A DNA stretch of 64,000 nucleotides from Neurospora tetraspora (Eukaryota > Ascomycota > Sordariomycetes > Sordariales > Sordariaceae), in the NCBI RefSeq assembly GCF_033439725.1, contig NW_026944392.1, positions 558,001-622,000 on the forward strand, in the 5' to 3' direction. A program made the position numbers and the translations under genes. The notes beneath the pieces were generated by a model. The model saw only the letters and a program-made list of their open reading frames with translations, made no database searches and was not told where the DNA came from. Below are positions 46,262 through 58,401 of this stretch, one piece after another; position 1 is the stretch's first letter, and each line of letters begins with the position of its first letter.

Positions 46262-47011
46262 CGCTCTTCTAGTCGCTTGGAGGGTTTTGTAAGCACTTGA
46301 AGCAGCGTGTGGCCGTCACCCTTTCGACCGCTAGCGCGCTTAGAAGATTTCTTGGATCTCGAGGTCTTGGTGCGTCCGTTGGTTCTGCCCTTCGGGGCCC
46401 AGGTCTCGCCCCTAGCCTTGCGCGCCTTGCGCCGAGCGTTCTTGTCTCTTTGGCGCTGTGTGCAAAGTAGACAGTGGCGGTCGGCGCCATTGTCCTCGGC
46501 CTTGTAGCAAGAGCTACAAGATCCGATACCGAGTAAAGCCCTACGGATAACCTCTTGGCGTGTCGCCGGGCTGGGCGAGTTTTCCAGCCAGTCGAAGCAC
46601 CGGGTCGCGGTGCGCTTCCAAACTGACCGCACTTTGCACTCCCCACACTTGATGCCGTAATCGATTGGCTCCAGTATAACCTGGTCCGCTCCATTGCACT
46701 TCGAGGCGCCGTTGGCGGGCGCCTCCTTTTTTTGTCTGTTGTCCACTAACTGGGAGGGATGTGTTGCTCGATTTGTAGTGGGACGATTGGACCGCAATAG
46801 GGAGATCAACCTGCGTGCTCGGATGGCTACCGTCGCCGCGGTGGGTAGGGGACGCTAAGTGGTTGGAAGTAGGTTCAGAGTTCAACTCGAAGCAGTGGGC
46901 TGCAGTTTTCTTCCAACGGAAGTTTAGGTTGCATTTTGTGCAAATCGCGCCGGTATATGTGACTCGGAGGGGTGGTTCGTGGATAGGAGTCGGTGCTGCG
47001 CCGCGAGGCGC
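46219..47011 (-). pseudogene. Two-module cysteine-rich family gene, frameshifted (copy 13)
   Basis: Two family modules lie in tandem. Module 1 (about 46,950-46,880) has I-C-T-K-C-N-L-N-F-R-W-K-K-T-A-A-H-C-F-E-L-N-S-E-P. Module 2 (about 46,670-46,430) has K-C-G-E-C-K-V-R-S-V-W-K-R-T-A-T-R-C-F-D-W-L-E-N-S-P, S-C-S-S-C-Y-K-A-E-D-N-G and R-H-C-L-L-C, with a basic tail. They are in different frames. The switch maps to a seven-base A run near 46,728-46,735, so slippage or an indel is the likely cause. The usual F-D-C-L has become F-D-W-L, losing a probable zinc ligand. The tail (46,280-46,320) contains a 40-bp fragment of the neighbouring gene at 48.2 kb in the wrong frame. There is no ATG upstream, and a TAG at 47012-47014 closes the frame. 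Probably inactive. Confidence 0.6.
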
Positions 47012-47783
47012 CTAGCACGGCCCTTGGCCAGGCAAGGGGAACAGTGAGTCTAAGTCTCCACGGGAAAGGGTACCCCGATGGGCGTTATGAGAGAATTGCT
47101 GACTGAAAAGACGAATGAAAGAATGACCAGAGTACAGCTGGGTATTGCCGGGAGGGATACCAGTTGGTGGGCTCATGCAACGCTCGAGGACCACCTGGAG
47201 GGAAATCAGATCAATATCGCACGAGGGATTCAGATGCAAGAGAGATGACCAGGGAGACAGGTATTGGTTAACGAATTTGACTGGAGTATATAGCAATGAA
47301 GCAACACTTGTCACGATGAGGATCCCAAGGGAGGCGCTCTCTGACTCATCTCATTATACGTGCTACCTTGGGGTGATGCTAACAGAACGAACGCTTGTTC
47401 TGGCAATAGCAAAAGTGAAGCTTGAGAGTGTGATCCGTGAAATTCAAACAATACAATACTGAACAATGGTAGCGCTTGCTAGCAAGAAAAACCACATGCA
47501 GCTCTGCATGCAGAAAGTGTTCCCATGAGTACCTAGAGGTAGTCAAGGACTTCGAAGCCAAAGGGGAATGCCTCCATCCTCCAAACTTTGAACCAGATCC
47601 GTCCCTCTTTCCATTTCGCCAAGCTCAGCGGACGATAACTTCGTCTACCTGAACCCCTTCTGACCCTGGCCCAACTTGTCAACCTCCAACATTTCCTCGA
47701 GTTTAAGACTGGTCTCAAACATCCCGGCTTAATCTTGGAAGAAGCCATTCTACTCGTCCTCCGGCACCCTGAGATTGAGCAGT
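47012..47783. other. 3' flank of copy 14, no gene
   Basis: 47,400-47,530 resembles 50,020-50,110 (TAGYGCTTGCTAG, then ATGCAGCT-TGCATG). These are the duplicated 3' flanks of the two neighbouring family genes. No gene is supported here. Confidence 0.5.
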
Positions 47784-49087
47784 CTACTGCGGATCGCTGT
47801 GCTGCTGCGGATAGCTCTGCTGCTGCGGATAGCTCTGGTGCTGCGGATAGCTCTGGTGCTGCGGATAGCTCTGGTGCTGCGGATAGCTCTGCTGCTGCGG
47901 ATAGTTCTGGTGCTGCGGATCGCTCTGGTGGTGCTGATAGTGGTGCTCCTGATGGTTCGCCTGTTGCACGGTCTGCGGGTGAGCACCAGCCTCCACTACA
48001 GTCGGCGGCGCCTCAGTCGCTTGACGAGCCTTCCTGGCCTTCACCTTGGCTGCATGTCTCTTGGTCTTTAGTTTCTGCCTCTCGTGACAGTGTGCATGTT
48101 GTCGCCCCGGTCCGCTTCACCGTAACAGTTGCTGCAACTGTCGATACCGCGCATAGCCCGCAGAAATATCTCCGCAATCTTCTGGTTGCTTGGAGGGTTT
48201 TGTAAGCACTTGAAGCAGCGTGTGGCCGTCTTCTTCCACACGAAGTCGTCTCCGCAGATTTCGCACATCTTTCCCAGGTAGGGTATCTCGAGGGGTGTGG
48301 CTTCGCCGGCGGCAGTGGGCTCAGGGGAAGGAGAGGGTGTGTGGAGGGCATGCGACTGTGAAGAATTGTTGCCGTTTTGGGCGGTAACCTTCTGGGACGG
48401 AGATGGGTGAAAAGGGGTAAATCCTGCGTGGTAATGATCCAAATAGTTCTGGATCGGCATATGCTCCTTTGGGCCAAGACGACGTTGCGGAATGTTGGAT
48501 CGCTGGGGAACCGGGTGGTTTGACGGATTGCTGGAATTGTGAGCGACAACTTGGTCATGTTGACAATGAGTACCATCTCCGTCGATGGTGTTGTGTGCCG
48601 GAGGGGTCTTCTGTGGCGAGGTCGAAACAAACTGCTGCGAAACTGAGGGGGATGGGAGGTAAGAGAATGCCTCCGTAGCGGATTGGTGACGAGGAAAAGT
48701 CGACTGATCTATCATGGGATGCTCCTGGACATGTGCTGACTTGGTGCTGCCCTTGGAAGTTACTGGCTGGACTGGCGGCTCTTCAAGAGTAGTACGATGG
48801 TTCGTACCCTGTTGAACAGGGTTTGGAAGTGGTGTCTGGAGGATGGCAGTAGGCTTGTTGGTAGCGTTCTGAATTACCAGATCGCGCCGAGCTTCGGCAA
48901 AGGCAACATCGTTGTCGGACCACTTGAGAGAAGCTAATGTAGGAAAGACGGCAAAGAAGTTCTGGGCAGCTTTTAGAGGGCCTAGGACTCCGCGCTCGTC
49001 GTTGTATCGCCTCATGGCGCCATCTATCAGATGGTGATCCTCCTTTGGGAGGATTTCGAAAAGTGTCATCTGGTGTGCTGACTCCAT
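47784..49087 (-). pseudogene. Cysteine-rich family gene, second knuckle frameshifted (copy 14)
   Basis: ATG 49087 gives 339 residues to the TAA at 48068-48070. The N-terminus is acidic and helical (L-F-E-I-L-P-K-E-D), then Pro/Ser/His-rich. The first knuckle is M-C-E-I-C-G-D-D-F-V-W-K-K-T-A-T-R-C-F-K-C-L-Q-N-P-P (TGG 48236-48238), then G-I-D-S-C-S-N-C-Y-G-E-A-D-R-G-D-N. There the frame diverges from the sister gene at 50.3 kb: two 2-bp losses relative to it remove the C-T-L-C pair and lead to an early stop. The old frame resumes as R-H-A-A-K-V-K-A-R-K-A-R and a Tyr/Pro/Gln/His repeat to 47784. The protein either functions truncated or is a recent pseudogene. Confidence 0.68.
47795..47950. repeat. 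18-bp minisatellite downstream of copy 14
   Basis: About eight units of CTGGTGCTGCGGATAGCT (variants with CTG for GTG). On the minus strand, in the pre-frameshift frame of copy 14, they encode SYPQHQ repeats. The sister gene has Tyr-Pro repeats too, but before its knuckles. Confidence 0.8.
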
Positions 49088-50275
49088 GGTCGATGTTTGA
49101 TATGGCGCTACTTTCTTTGCAGTACCTGCTGTATGGAGGCTTGATGTTGATGATCGAATGCTGAGAAGTCGAGATGACCCGCGCAGTTTGATGGAGAACG
49201 GGCTCTTTTGAGGAAGTGATTTGACCAGGTCACGGTCTTGGATCAGGCCTGGGGATGTTTCATGAGGCGGAAGGAAGGAGTAGGAAATGAAGCGGGGCAG
49301 GTAGATGATGTCTCGTCTGCTGATGGCAATATTCAGCAGGAAAAGAACGACGAGGGGAAGGTGATGGGGCCTGGCGCAAGTTGCGACTTTCCAGTTTGGA
49401 AGCGAAGTAGCAGAGAAATTGGAAAGAGCACCAGTGGCGCTTGCTCCCAAATGCCGTCGAGGCATGTGGAGACTGGGGAGCAATGCCAAGACCGCAGACC
49501 TGGAACTTCAGAAGGGCTTTCCCCAGGCCGGGTGTTGGGAACAAGACAACAGCATTGATTGAGGGGTGATGCCTTGGGCACCATCATCGTCCAGTGTTGT
49601 CAACTTGGGCAATTCTGTGGGGTATTATCTGATCTTGAACAAAGCCCGTCGGATCAATGCTCGACGCGTCGGCTTTGACGCTTCGTGGTGTATACCTAAA
49701 ACGACTTGGCGTCGAAGCGCGTACAAGAGCCATATTCACCATGACTGAATAGCTTCAGGAAGCTGATCAGCATGTCACACATCCGTTGTCAATTGGCTTT
49801 ACTGATATATGTCAAATGAGAGAGCCCTTTGTTCTAGACGAGGAGGGATGGCGAGTTGCAACCCTTCATCCACAGAAGCTCGGGTGTAGATAATGGACAT
49901 ATAGACAAGGAGAACGCAACAGCTTTAACGGAAAACCATGAGGGACATGATACTAGAGTGTTTATATGTAGCACCTAGTACCGTCAGAACAAACTGTTGT
50001 TCTTAGAAGGCGAATAAAGGAAAATCTTGAATTGCGAAAATGAAACCAAACAGAACTCAACAATCGTAGTGCTTGCTAGGAGTAAACATGCAGCTGTGCA
50101 TGTTTGCAAAGCATTTGAAGACCCCTTTCAAACAGTCCTTCCACTCAAGCCTAAAACCAGCCTCCTCACTCCTGCCTGCGTGGTCTGGTGACAACTTTGC
50201 TCACCAACAACTCTTTTCGGACCTTTTCCCCTTTGCGGACTTGCCGTCACTTTGCTGTTCAACTTCCGTGGGATC
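49088..50275. other. Region between copies 14 and 15
   Basis: The frame of copy 14 stays open upstream to about 49,489 without family features, so this is probably 5' untranslated or exon-like sequence. 50,020-50,110 repeats the 3' flank seen at 47,400-47,530. No separate gene is supported. Confidence 0.45.
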
Positions 50276-51412
50276 TCAAGCTTCGTATGAAGCCGCTTCT
50301 TCTTGGCTCTCGGAAAACGCTTCCCATCCGCTAAGCAAGACACCTCCAAATCCCGTGTGAAACCCAACTTCTGACGGGCGGACAGCCCGAGATTCGACAG
50401 CCTGGGATTCGATAGCCTGAGATTCGATAGCCGGGGATGCGATATCCGGCGTTTCGACAGATGGAGTTTCGACACCTGGAGATTCAACAGCTGGCTCCGG
50501 ATTACCAGCTTGAGGTTGACCAGCTTGATCGAAGGCAATACCGAGTCCCTTGAAGATGGCTTCAGCGTCCTCCCGTGCCTTTCTCGCTCTGACCTTTGCA
50601 GCATGCCTCTCGTTCTTGCCCTTCTGACGCCCGTAGCAGAGAGTGCAGAGCTGATTATCGCCCCTATCAGCCTCACCATAACAGGTGCTACAACTATCGA
50701 TGCCACGAGCAGCACGCTCGATAACAGCGGCAATCTTTTTGGGGCCCGGCTTATTTCTGCAACAGCCAAAGCAGCGGTCCGCTGTCTTCTTCCACACAAA
50801 ATTGGTGTGGCAGATTGAACAGGTCTTGTCAGGGTAAGGGACCTGAAGAGGAGGGCGAGTGGCAGCCGGCAGAGATGCCACAGGGGCGGCGGCGGCGGCG
50901 GCGAGCTGCGGCGATTGAGAATGATTGGGAGGGCTGGGATAGGAAGGGGCAGTGGGATAGGAAGGGGGAGTGGGATAGGAAGTGGCAGTGGGATAGGAAG
51001 CGGCATCAGGCTCTTGCTCCGAATGGTGATTGTAGGGGATGGGGGAAGGAGTGGGAGCAATCTCTGCATGTAACTGTTTGTGGTCGACGGGGGGACTGGG
51101 ATAAGATGCGACGGACCATTGCTGCTCATAATGGGTGGGCTGAGAGACTGAAGGGAAAGGCTCTACGGCTCGCGGCTCATCTTGGTTGTTGTGGGGCAGG
51201 GGAACCGAATTACCGCCGACACCCCAGCCATCCTCGTCCCAGCCATATTGTGGGGGATCAGCCAAAGACATGTTTGGCGGCTGTGCCCAATCTGAGAAGT
51301 ATTCTTGGTCAAAAAAGCGTGAGTGCTGTTCGGCTGATGTGCTTTGGCTGCGACAATGCCCCTCTGATGCGGGCTGTCGATGGCTGCCAGGAGCAGGATG
51401 TTGGTCGCCCAT
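50276..51412 (-). CDS. Cysteine-rich family protein, Trp form, full length (copy 15)
   Basis: An intact 378-residue frame from ATG 51412 to the stop at 50276-50278. Residues 1-100 are Gln/Ser/Asp-rich with W-D-E-D-G-W-G. Residues 130-165 are S-Y-P-T-x-P repeats. Residues about 195-225 form the first knuckle (T-C-S-I-C-H-T-N-F-V-W-K-K-T-A-D-R-C-F-G-C-C-R-N-K-P). About 235-265 is the second (G-I-D-S-C-S-T-C-Y-G-E-A-D-R-G-D-N-Q-L-C-T-L-C-Y-G-R-Q-K-G-K-N). After a basic stretch, the C-terminus repeats V-E-S-P/I-E-S-Q units. Trp is TGG at 50793-50795. With all eight Cys in place it is the best template for the family's C-x2-C ... C-x2-C layout, probably two zinc sites. Its neighbour copy 14 is a tandem duplicate. 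Function unknown. Confidence 0.82.
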   Translation of the reverse strand: MGDQHPAPGSHRQPASEGHCRSQSTSAEQHSRFFDQEYFSDWAQPPNMSLADPPQYGWDEDGWGVGGNSVPLPHNNQDEPRAVEPFPSVSQPTHYEQQWSVASYPSPPVDHKQLHAEIAPTPSPIPYNHHSEQEPDAASYPTATSYPTPPSYPTAPSYPSPPNHSQSPQLAAAAAAPVASLPAATRPPLQVPYPDKTCSICHTNFVWKKTADRCFGCCRNKPGPKKIAAVIERAARGIDSCSTCYGEADRGDNQLCTLCYGRQKGKNERHAAKVRARKAREDAEAIFKGLGIAFDQAGQPQAGNPEPAVESPGVETPSVETPDIASPAIESQAIESQAVESRAVRPSEVGFHTGFGGVLLSGWEAFSESQEEAASYEA

Positions 51413-52257
51413 GGTGGGCTATTGGAGAGGTCGAATAGAACCTCAAGCGTCTCTGATGGTTGTGGTTGTCGGTTTTGCGAATTGACTGAGGTGGTGCTAA
51501 CCACCAGCAGACTGGTTAGTTGCCATTGCTGCGGTCTTTGGGCGAGAAGTACCTACTATTTGATATGAACGGGATGGTATTTCCGCCCGGTTGGACGGCT
51601 CTGACGAAGGAGTTGGATTCCCAAGTTGACTCGCTGATTGCTTGCAGAACGTGATGCGCTCTTTGCGATAAACAACTCCCACTTTGTTCGTAGGCCTTCA
51701 CGGTGAGATTTTCCTTTTGGCTTTGATATGGCGAGAAGTGGGCGCTTTGAGGGGTAGCTGAAATGCCGAATGGCTGCTGACGCGCAAGTGGCGGTCTGCG
51801 TGAGGAGGATGGGAGAGGGAAAACAAACAAAACGAACGAGGAGGGGGCTGGACCTCGGCGCAAGCAGCGACTTTGGAAGTCAAAAGCGAACTTGCGTTGA
51901 AATGGAAGGCAAGTGAGCGCCAGATGCTTGTATCATAACAAGAGGATTATTTTGAGAGGAGCAGTGACGTTCGCCTTTGGAAGGTCATCCAAAAACGTGG
52001 GTGCCAAGCCCTCGACCTGGCCGGGGAGCTGGGCAACGCGACTGAAGATGAACGCCAAGCTGGTCAAAACACATCGCTCAAAAGCGGTCACCAGGGCCTT
52101 TCGGAATTCGACGAGAGCCCTGGGATATCATACATCGGGTACCGTGCTCCTGATACCAAACAAGAACATGTCGAGAGAAGGCAACTTTATAATACAGGCC
52201 AGTATCATAGCACATCTCCATTGCTGGTGATATCAGAAACGGGAAAAGTTTGATGTG
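51413..52257. other. Upstream of copy 15, no gene supported
   Basis: GC-normal, with short frames only. It presumably holds the promoter of the minus-strand gene. No TATA box is clear. Confidence 0.45.
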
Positions 52258-52430
52258 TTACCGAATGTTGAAAAAAAAATGAAAGAGAAAATGAAAAGAA
52301 AAGAAAGAGAAAAAGAAAAAGAAAAAAGAAAGAAAAAAGAAGGAGAAAAGGAGGAAAAAAAGGAGAAAAGAAAGGGGAGAGGGAAGAAACATAGAAACTT
52401 GAAGCAATAGAGACAGAGAGAGAACAAAAA
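52258..52430. repeat. Purine (GA/A-rich) low-complexity tract
   Basis: About 170 bases almost purely A and G on the plus strand (GAAAAAGAAAA, GGAGAAAAGG). The frames through it (Phe/Leu/Ser on the minus strand) are artefacts of composition. Confidence 0.85.
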
Positions 52431-55400
52431 TGCCCGAGAACGAATGGAGACACGCGGGTATTGAACCTGGACCTTCCGAAACGATGATGAGAATGCAACA
52501 TGTGAGCGGGCCGGAATTTGTGAGACAGTCAAACGGTGTGTGCACCGTGCAGGTCTGGGCATCGGATAGCGCCGGGTGCACTAGAGCTTGCCCCTGGTAC
52601 CTAAGGTAGGTAGGCTAGACAGTTAGACCTCGGGCGTCATACTTATAACATGTGCTAAAATTTGTTGCGAAAGGTACACGCGGTTAGCAGCAGATTGGGT
52701 AGTGTGATAAGTACCTCTCGCAAAAAGGGAGCATACCCCGTTAACGGCACCAATCTTACACCCGCTGTAAGTCGGCTCTCTTTCAGCGGTCATCTAGGCC
52801 ACGAAGGGAACGCCCGCCAGCTCACAGTGCCAAATGACGGGGCCATTGCCCGCACGGCACACGCCCGCACTCACTACACTCTGAATGGCCTCGCTTTCTC
52901 GGGGAAGACACCCCCTTACTGTGCCGCAATGCCGTCCGGCATGCAAGAAGCTCTCGAGGTGGTATTTTCGGCTTGACAACGCAGGAACCATCCGGTCGCT
53001 AGGAAGCCGCATGTCCCGTCACGCGCGTGCAGCACGTAGTGACGAACGCTGGCGAGAGAATGGATATCCCGTCACTCTTCCTGACAGCAGCGCCGCGGGC
53101 AAGAAATCAGGAAGCTACTCACTTCCACTGTGACAAAAACTAGGCAAGTATGAGGATCGCATCTAGCGAAAAGGGTCGCTGATCCTTAGTCAGTATTCGT
53201 GGCGCGCTGACCGATCAAGATCACAGATAAACGTAGCCCTCAACCACCTACCGCGAAGCGTACAGCCCGGCTCCTCCTGCGAGTACCGCTCGAAGTATAC
53301 CCATCCGTCCACTTGTCGATGGAATAGCCACGATTACCGGAGATATACCCGACGATACCGGCCCGGGCCTCGTTGCGAAGGTGCTGAAGTTTCAGTGATG
53401 CTCAACTCCCACCGCCTAGGGAACTCCTGTGCCCCCGAGGCCATCGTTAATTGATACGGCGCCGGCCCATACGAGAAGAACGTCCACATACATGAAGTGT
53501 CATCAGGCCAACGCGACCCTGGAGTTCCGCAAAAGTATGGCATGCTTCACGAAACCGTCAAATACCGTCTATATCGGCAGCGGACAACGTCGTTGTGCTG
53601 CTGTCAAAGCGAAGCAACTGTGATATGCTAGAAGATGTAGAGGCTGGTTCGAGCAAGAGAGAATGGGCGAGCTTTGCGAGGAGAGGCACGCAGATTCCGT
53701 GGCGGCGAGACCTCAGCGAGCGAACATGGTTATTTGCACGCGGCCAGCCGCCCAGCGTAGGAATGCGATGCTGAATCCGATTCTGAACACGGCCGTCGAC
53801 GGAGTGGGGATGGCGAAGAATTGGGACAAATTGAACGATAAGCAGAAGGTGGAAGTGATGATGGGAGAGCGGGACAACCTCGAAGCTTTGCTTGAGGAAT
53901 GAGGAATAGGAGCGGCGCCTTTTGCAGAGTCAGCGCGGTCGCTTGCGTAGGCTTGTCGCAAGCCGATCCGATCAGAAAGTCAGTCTCTCTTCCTCATTCT
54001 CAGAGCAGAAGCACTGTCGGCTTGCAACGACAAGCTTGACAGATATACTTATAGGATTCGCTGGACGGCCTGCGTCACGAGCCTCTTTGTTGTCTTTGGC
54101 AATGGCGGCGCCATTCGATGACTGGTCTTCGCTTTTCGGCTTCTGCTCGCTGAGCTGGTCGCATCGTCATTGTCAAGCCTTCCTTCATAGTAGGGTTATA
54201 TATTTGTGCGTCTCCCTCCTCTGTGTCATGCTAACGAGTATGATTGCGAGTTTCGTGTCAAGAAGAAGTGGTACTCACCAGTTCTGCCAGTAGTTACTCA
54301 TCATCTTGGAGGTATGCTTGCTAACATGACTCGCTAGGTTGACAGCGAAACACTCACAGGAGAGAGGGAGCCGAAAAACGATATAAGACAGAGCCGACGA
54401 GCGTCCTGACCGGTTCAGCGAAACTGGTTCTGAGACCAATCGTCACAGCGGGAGCGCTTTCCACATCGGCGCATACGATTGTGAATAATGGAAAAACACG
54501 AAAATCCCCGTGTCGGTCCGCGTTGTTAGGAAACACAGCTCGGCGAGTGTGGATTTTACGCCATTCCGACGTGCGGGTTCGATGTACAACATATTGCTCA
54601 TAGAAGAAGAAGACGTCCTGGGATGTTCGATGCGTACGGAAAACCAGTCCCTCTTGAATGGCCGGCGTGGTCATTTCTCGGAAAGCATCCATCTCAGGGG
54701 ATCGAATGTGCCGACATTTACGTCAAGAGGCAAGAGGACGCAGTGGCCCCCTCGGACGCAACTGCGGGTTGACTCGTGAGAGAGCAAGGCAGGAGCTCAC
54801 GAAGGAGATTGGCCGGGATCGACAGGATGGTGCGAAGACAGCTCTTGATTCGTAGAAGGAGCGATGGGCGGGACGTTGTTGCCGCCAATGGTTGAAAGAA
54901 CAGTGGTCGAGAAGTCGGCGAGGGAAGTCAGTCATCACGGTCTACGGCTGGATGAAGAGCAAGAGCGAAGATGTGAGGGAAATTGGCTGGCCAAGGAAAC
55001 AGGAAGAGAAAGGAAGAAGGAGGGGTGGGGAGGATATCCCTCAGTTCAAACACCTACTTGACTGATGAATGTCATGTACGTGGATTCAAGGAATAGCGAT
55101 GTCTGAGTCAACGGACTTGATGGCCATGCACAGCTGCACCTGATTTGCCGGGCAAAAGACGAGGGCAAGTTTGACCACGCATGCGTAGATCTGCTGCATG
55201 CGTGCGGGGGTGCTTCTTCTCGCGGGGCTGCTCATGATCCTCTAATCCTGCAAAGGAATTGCCAAGCACATGTCCATCACAGTTCGAGCGGCTGCTGCGA
55301 AGATCTTGAGCAGCATACCCGAAGGAAAGAGGAACCCGCAGAAAGCCATCATCGCGAGCAGGGGAACTAGTTGAGGGGACAAGTCAGGAAGGAAGTAATG

Positions 55401-57342
55401 ACCGTGGGGACATGCAAGACATATCTCCAGAAGTTGGAAAGCACGATGAACGGCGATTGGTTAGACGCCAAATTGCGGTGCGATTGCCTCTGGAGGGTCG
55501 CTGCTTCTGTTTGTGCCAATTGCGCACGACTCGACAATCCGAGATCATATCAACTTGGAGGAAAGCGTGGTCACTATACGACGAAGCTCCCATTCTTCTT
55601 CCCCCGGGAATTTTTTCTATTTCTGTTCTTTTTGATCTCCGATACGGTCGTCCTTGCGCCCGACACCCATGATCTTTTGGGGTCAATCGGTGTCGCTCAT
55701 GGCATGTCGTCTACTGTGGGGAAGGCGCCAAAGAGGCTCTCGGTTTGGCAAGAACCCTGTCTCACTTTCCCTTTCTGTCAAGCTGAACCTTTTTCATTGG
55801 CTGTATTTCGGGAACATGGCAGGGATGGCCTGCAGAAGAAAACTGTCCCCTGATGAGAGGACATACACGACTTGGTGACGATGGGATCGAGCAGAAGATG
55901 AGGTAGGAGACAACGAGGGTTTGTGAAAGAGGACGAAGAAACTCGAAACCATCCAATTGACCTAGAGGAGCGGACTTTTTTGCCGAGACCACTTTTGGAC
56001 CACTGATGTGTTGTAGTCGCTAACAATTTCCGCCGTTTGCCAAAAATCCTACAAGAAATGCCTCCCGCGCAGGCTGACAGGGCACGTCCATAAATCTTAT
56101 CTTGTCTGACTTCGGTCTTGGCGTAAAGGTCTGTTTGTCTCACAAACGGATGCGACGGGAACCCGCAGATCCACTGATGACCAGCGGAACGGAAACTGCA
56201 CCCCAGATCTTCCTCGTCTGGGCGGACAGATAACCGGAGGGCAGGAAGGAGTTGCAGCTGGAGATGCGCTGCGACTGCTTCGTCTCCAAGACGATTGTGC
56301 ATGCACATGATCAGGGTGCAGCAGATGCGTTTTCGGGACCGAAGCGTTAGCGAGCTAGCTTTCTTCGTGGGAGTTTCTCGAGTTTCTCAAATTTCCTCCG
56401 ATCTACTGGGAACTGGTGCCAATTGTTGCCATACGCCCTTCTATTCACCACAAACGGGGTTTCAGATTTGGTTCTCGAATGACATCGGACGATTCTTCAT
56501 CCGGCACGAGTTGAAGGTTTCAGGCGAAGTTCCGAATGCGTTGATTGTCGACTATCCATCTGTTTGTTTGTCATTTTTCAGTACTCCGATACCTGAAGAT
56601 CGTTAACGTTTGTTATTCTGTGTCCAGTCTCTCGTCTTTCTCGTCTGCTTATCCCTCCTCACCTCGACTACGGAGTTAAACCTTTGGAGTTACACATTGC
56701 CTCACGTTCTTAGCCCCAGTAACATTACACTGAGCGATACAGGATGAAGGGATTGGCACATGTCTACCTGATTTTTCTTGCCGTAGGATGTTGGACATTC
56801 CAACTTCCAGCGAATTTCATGATTTCTGAGGGCGTTCTCGGGTCAATAGGAGCGGCTCTTCAGTCACGTATATATTTTACTTCGAATTCTTTTAAAGCAA
56901 CCCATTCAGCTTCGAAAACGCCAAGTTTGAAGTCATCTTGACCATGGAGTTGGCGACAAATTAAGGCGTTTGACAAATGGACGACACAGAAGGGATGAAA
57001 GGACGGAAGTGGAGCAATAACCTCGAGAACTCTGATTCGGACCTTGATTTAACATTCACACCATCCATTGCACCTGGTAAACTATTACCACAGAGACCCA
57101 TTCACCGAAAAAGCTGCATCAAATCTCTTGTCCGATCTTTCTTCAAGAAGTGCAAATATTCCGAATTTTTGAAGCAGAGTTGTTTAAATCATGACGGATA
57201 CCACTCTCCCATTCTCTCTTCTCCTTTTTCATGTTCAAAACTTCTAGGGGAAGCTTCTCTACTAACAGGAAGGTAAAGTATCGGTCAAAACGCCAGCAGC
57301 TCTCTGGAACAACCATTCTTCTCCTCGTTTTCCAACATCAAG
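52431..57342. other. Five-kilobase stretch without a supported gene
   Basis: GC-normal DNA. The longest frames (for example 55371-55853 plus and 55778-56308 minus) overlap one another and show no domains. The only stretch with coding-like composition is 53,760-53,902 plus, an acidic helical end (K-W-D-K-L-N-D-K-Q-K-V-E-V-M-M), perhaps a gene remnant. 56977-57276 plus is a small frame just upstream of the next gene. No transposon ends were found. Confidence 0.45.
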
Positions 57343-58215
57343 ATGGAGTTCACGCGCCCCGACGGCGACGGTGCGTCTCATAGCCGAAAAAGACGGAGGC
57401 TTAATGGACTCGTGGAGGAAGAAGTTCATCGTTCAGAACTTCCTCCTCACTACCCTCATTCTAACTATTGCCCTCCTCACCCCAGTCCCTTTCACAATGG
57501 TACTCCCTTAGGCGACAACACTTTCCTGGATCAGTCTCCTAGCCAACCTCAAAAGGCCTCGACGGGGTATCAGGACATTCTCCGTTCTAGAGGTAGTAAT
57601 CATTTTCAGACTAGCATGTACTCTCCCAGCCACCACGACCACAATTATCGGCGACAGAGACCCGCTGCATTCTCCAATGGCTCCATCAAATGCGGCAAGT
57701 CTCCCCTAGATTGCCCTCTCCGCCAACCCCAAAAGCCTTCGACGCCATATCAGGACATTGTCCGTCCTGGCAACTATCCTCAGAGTCGCATTCTCTCTCC
57801 CAGTTTCCACGACCACAGTTACCCGCCAAAGAGCCCCGCTGCATTCTCAAATGGTTCCCTCAAGCGCGACAACTCTCCCTTGGATTGGTTTCGCCGTCAA
57901 ACTCACCAATCTTCGGAGCTGGATATGGATATCCTCCGTCCTGGTTATTCCAATGGTTCCATCAAAGGCGACAACTCTCCCTTGGATTTGCCTCTCCGTC
58001 ATTCTCACCAATCTTCGGCGCTGCATATGGATACCTCTATTATCCATCCTGGAAACAAGTCTCGGAGTGGCACTCATCCTTCCAAGCATCGCGGTCTCAG
58101 TCATCTGTCACAGAGCCCCGGCACATTCACCAATGGTTCCCCCGTAGGCGACAACGCCCACTTGGATCGGCCTCGTCGTGAACCTCGCCAATCTCCGGCG
58201 GTTGATCTGGATCTC

Positions 58216-58401
58216 TGTTGAAGCCATCACCAGTTCTTGGCATTCTTGGCACAAGTGGATACGATCCACACATGCTTACCCTGTATATAAGTCGGACTTT
58301 ATCTTCCTTTTCCCTTTATTCTTTCTCTCTCTTCAATTAATTAAGATATTCACTACTACATTCGTCGTCTTACGTAATCACCTCCTCTATATAGTTTAAT
58401 A
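58216..58401. repeat. Left LTR of the copia element
   Basis: 186 bp. It starts TGTTGAAGCC next to ATCTC. Its outer part is unmutated, and it contains TATATAAG, a likely element promoter. Its inner end has decayed to TTTAATA. Confidence 0.9.

Noticed and set aside
52440-52510. A tRNA-like T-arm (minus strand GGTTCAATACCC)
   Set aside because: No consistent acceptor, D-arm or anticodon stem could be drawn around it.
55371-56308. Two overlapping frames of 160-176 codons on opposite strands
   Set aside because: Neither has a domain, biased repeat or splice structure, and each is the shadow of the other.
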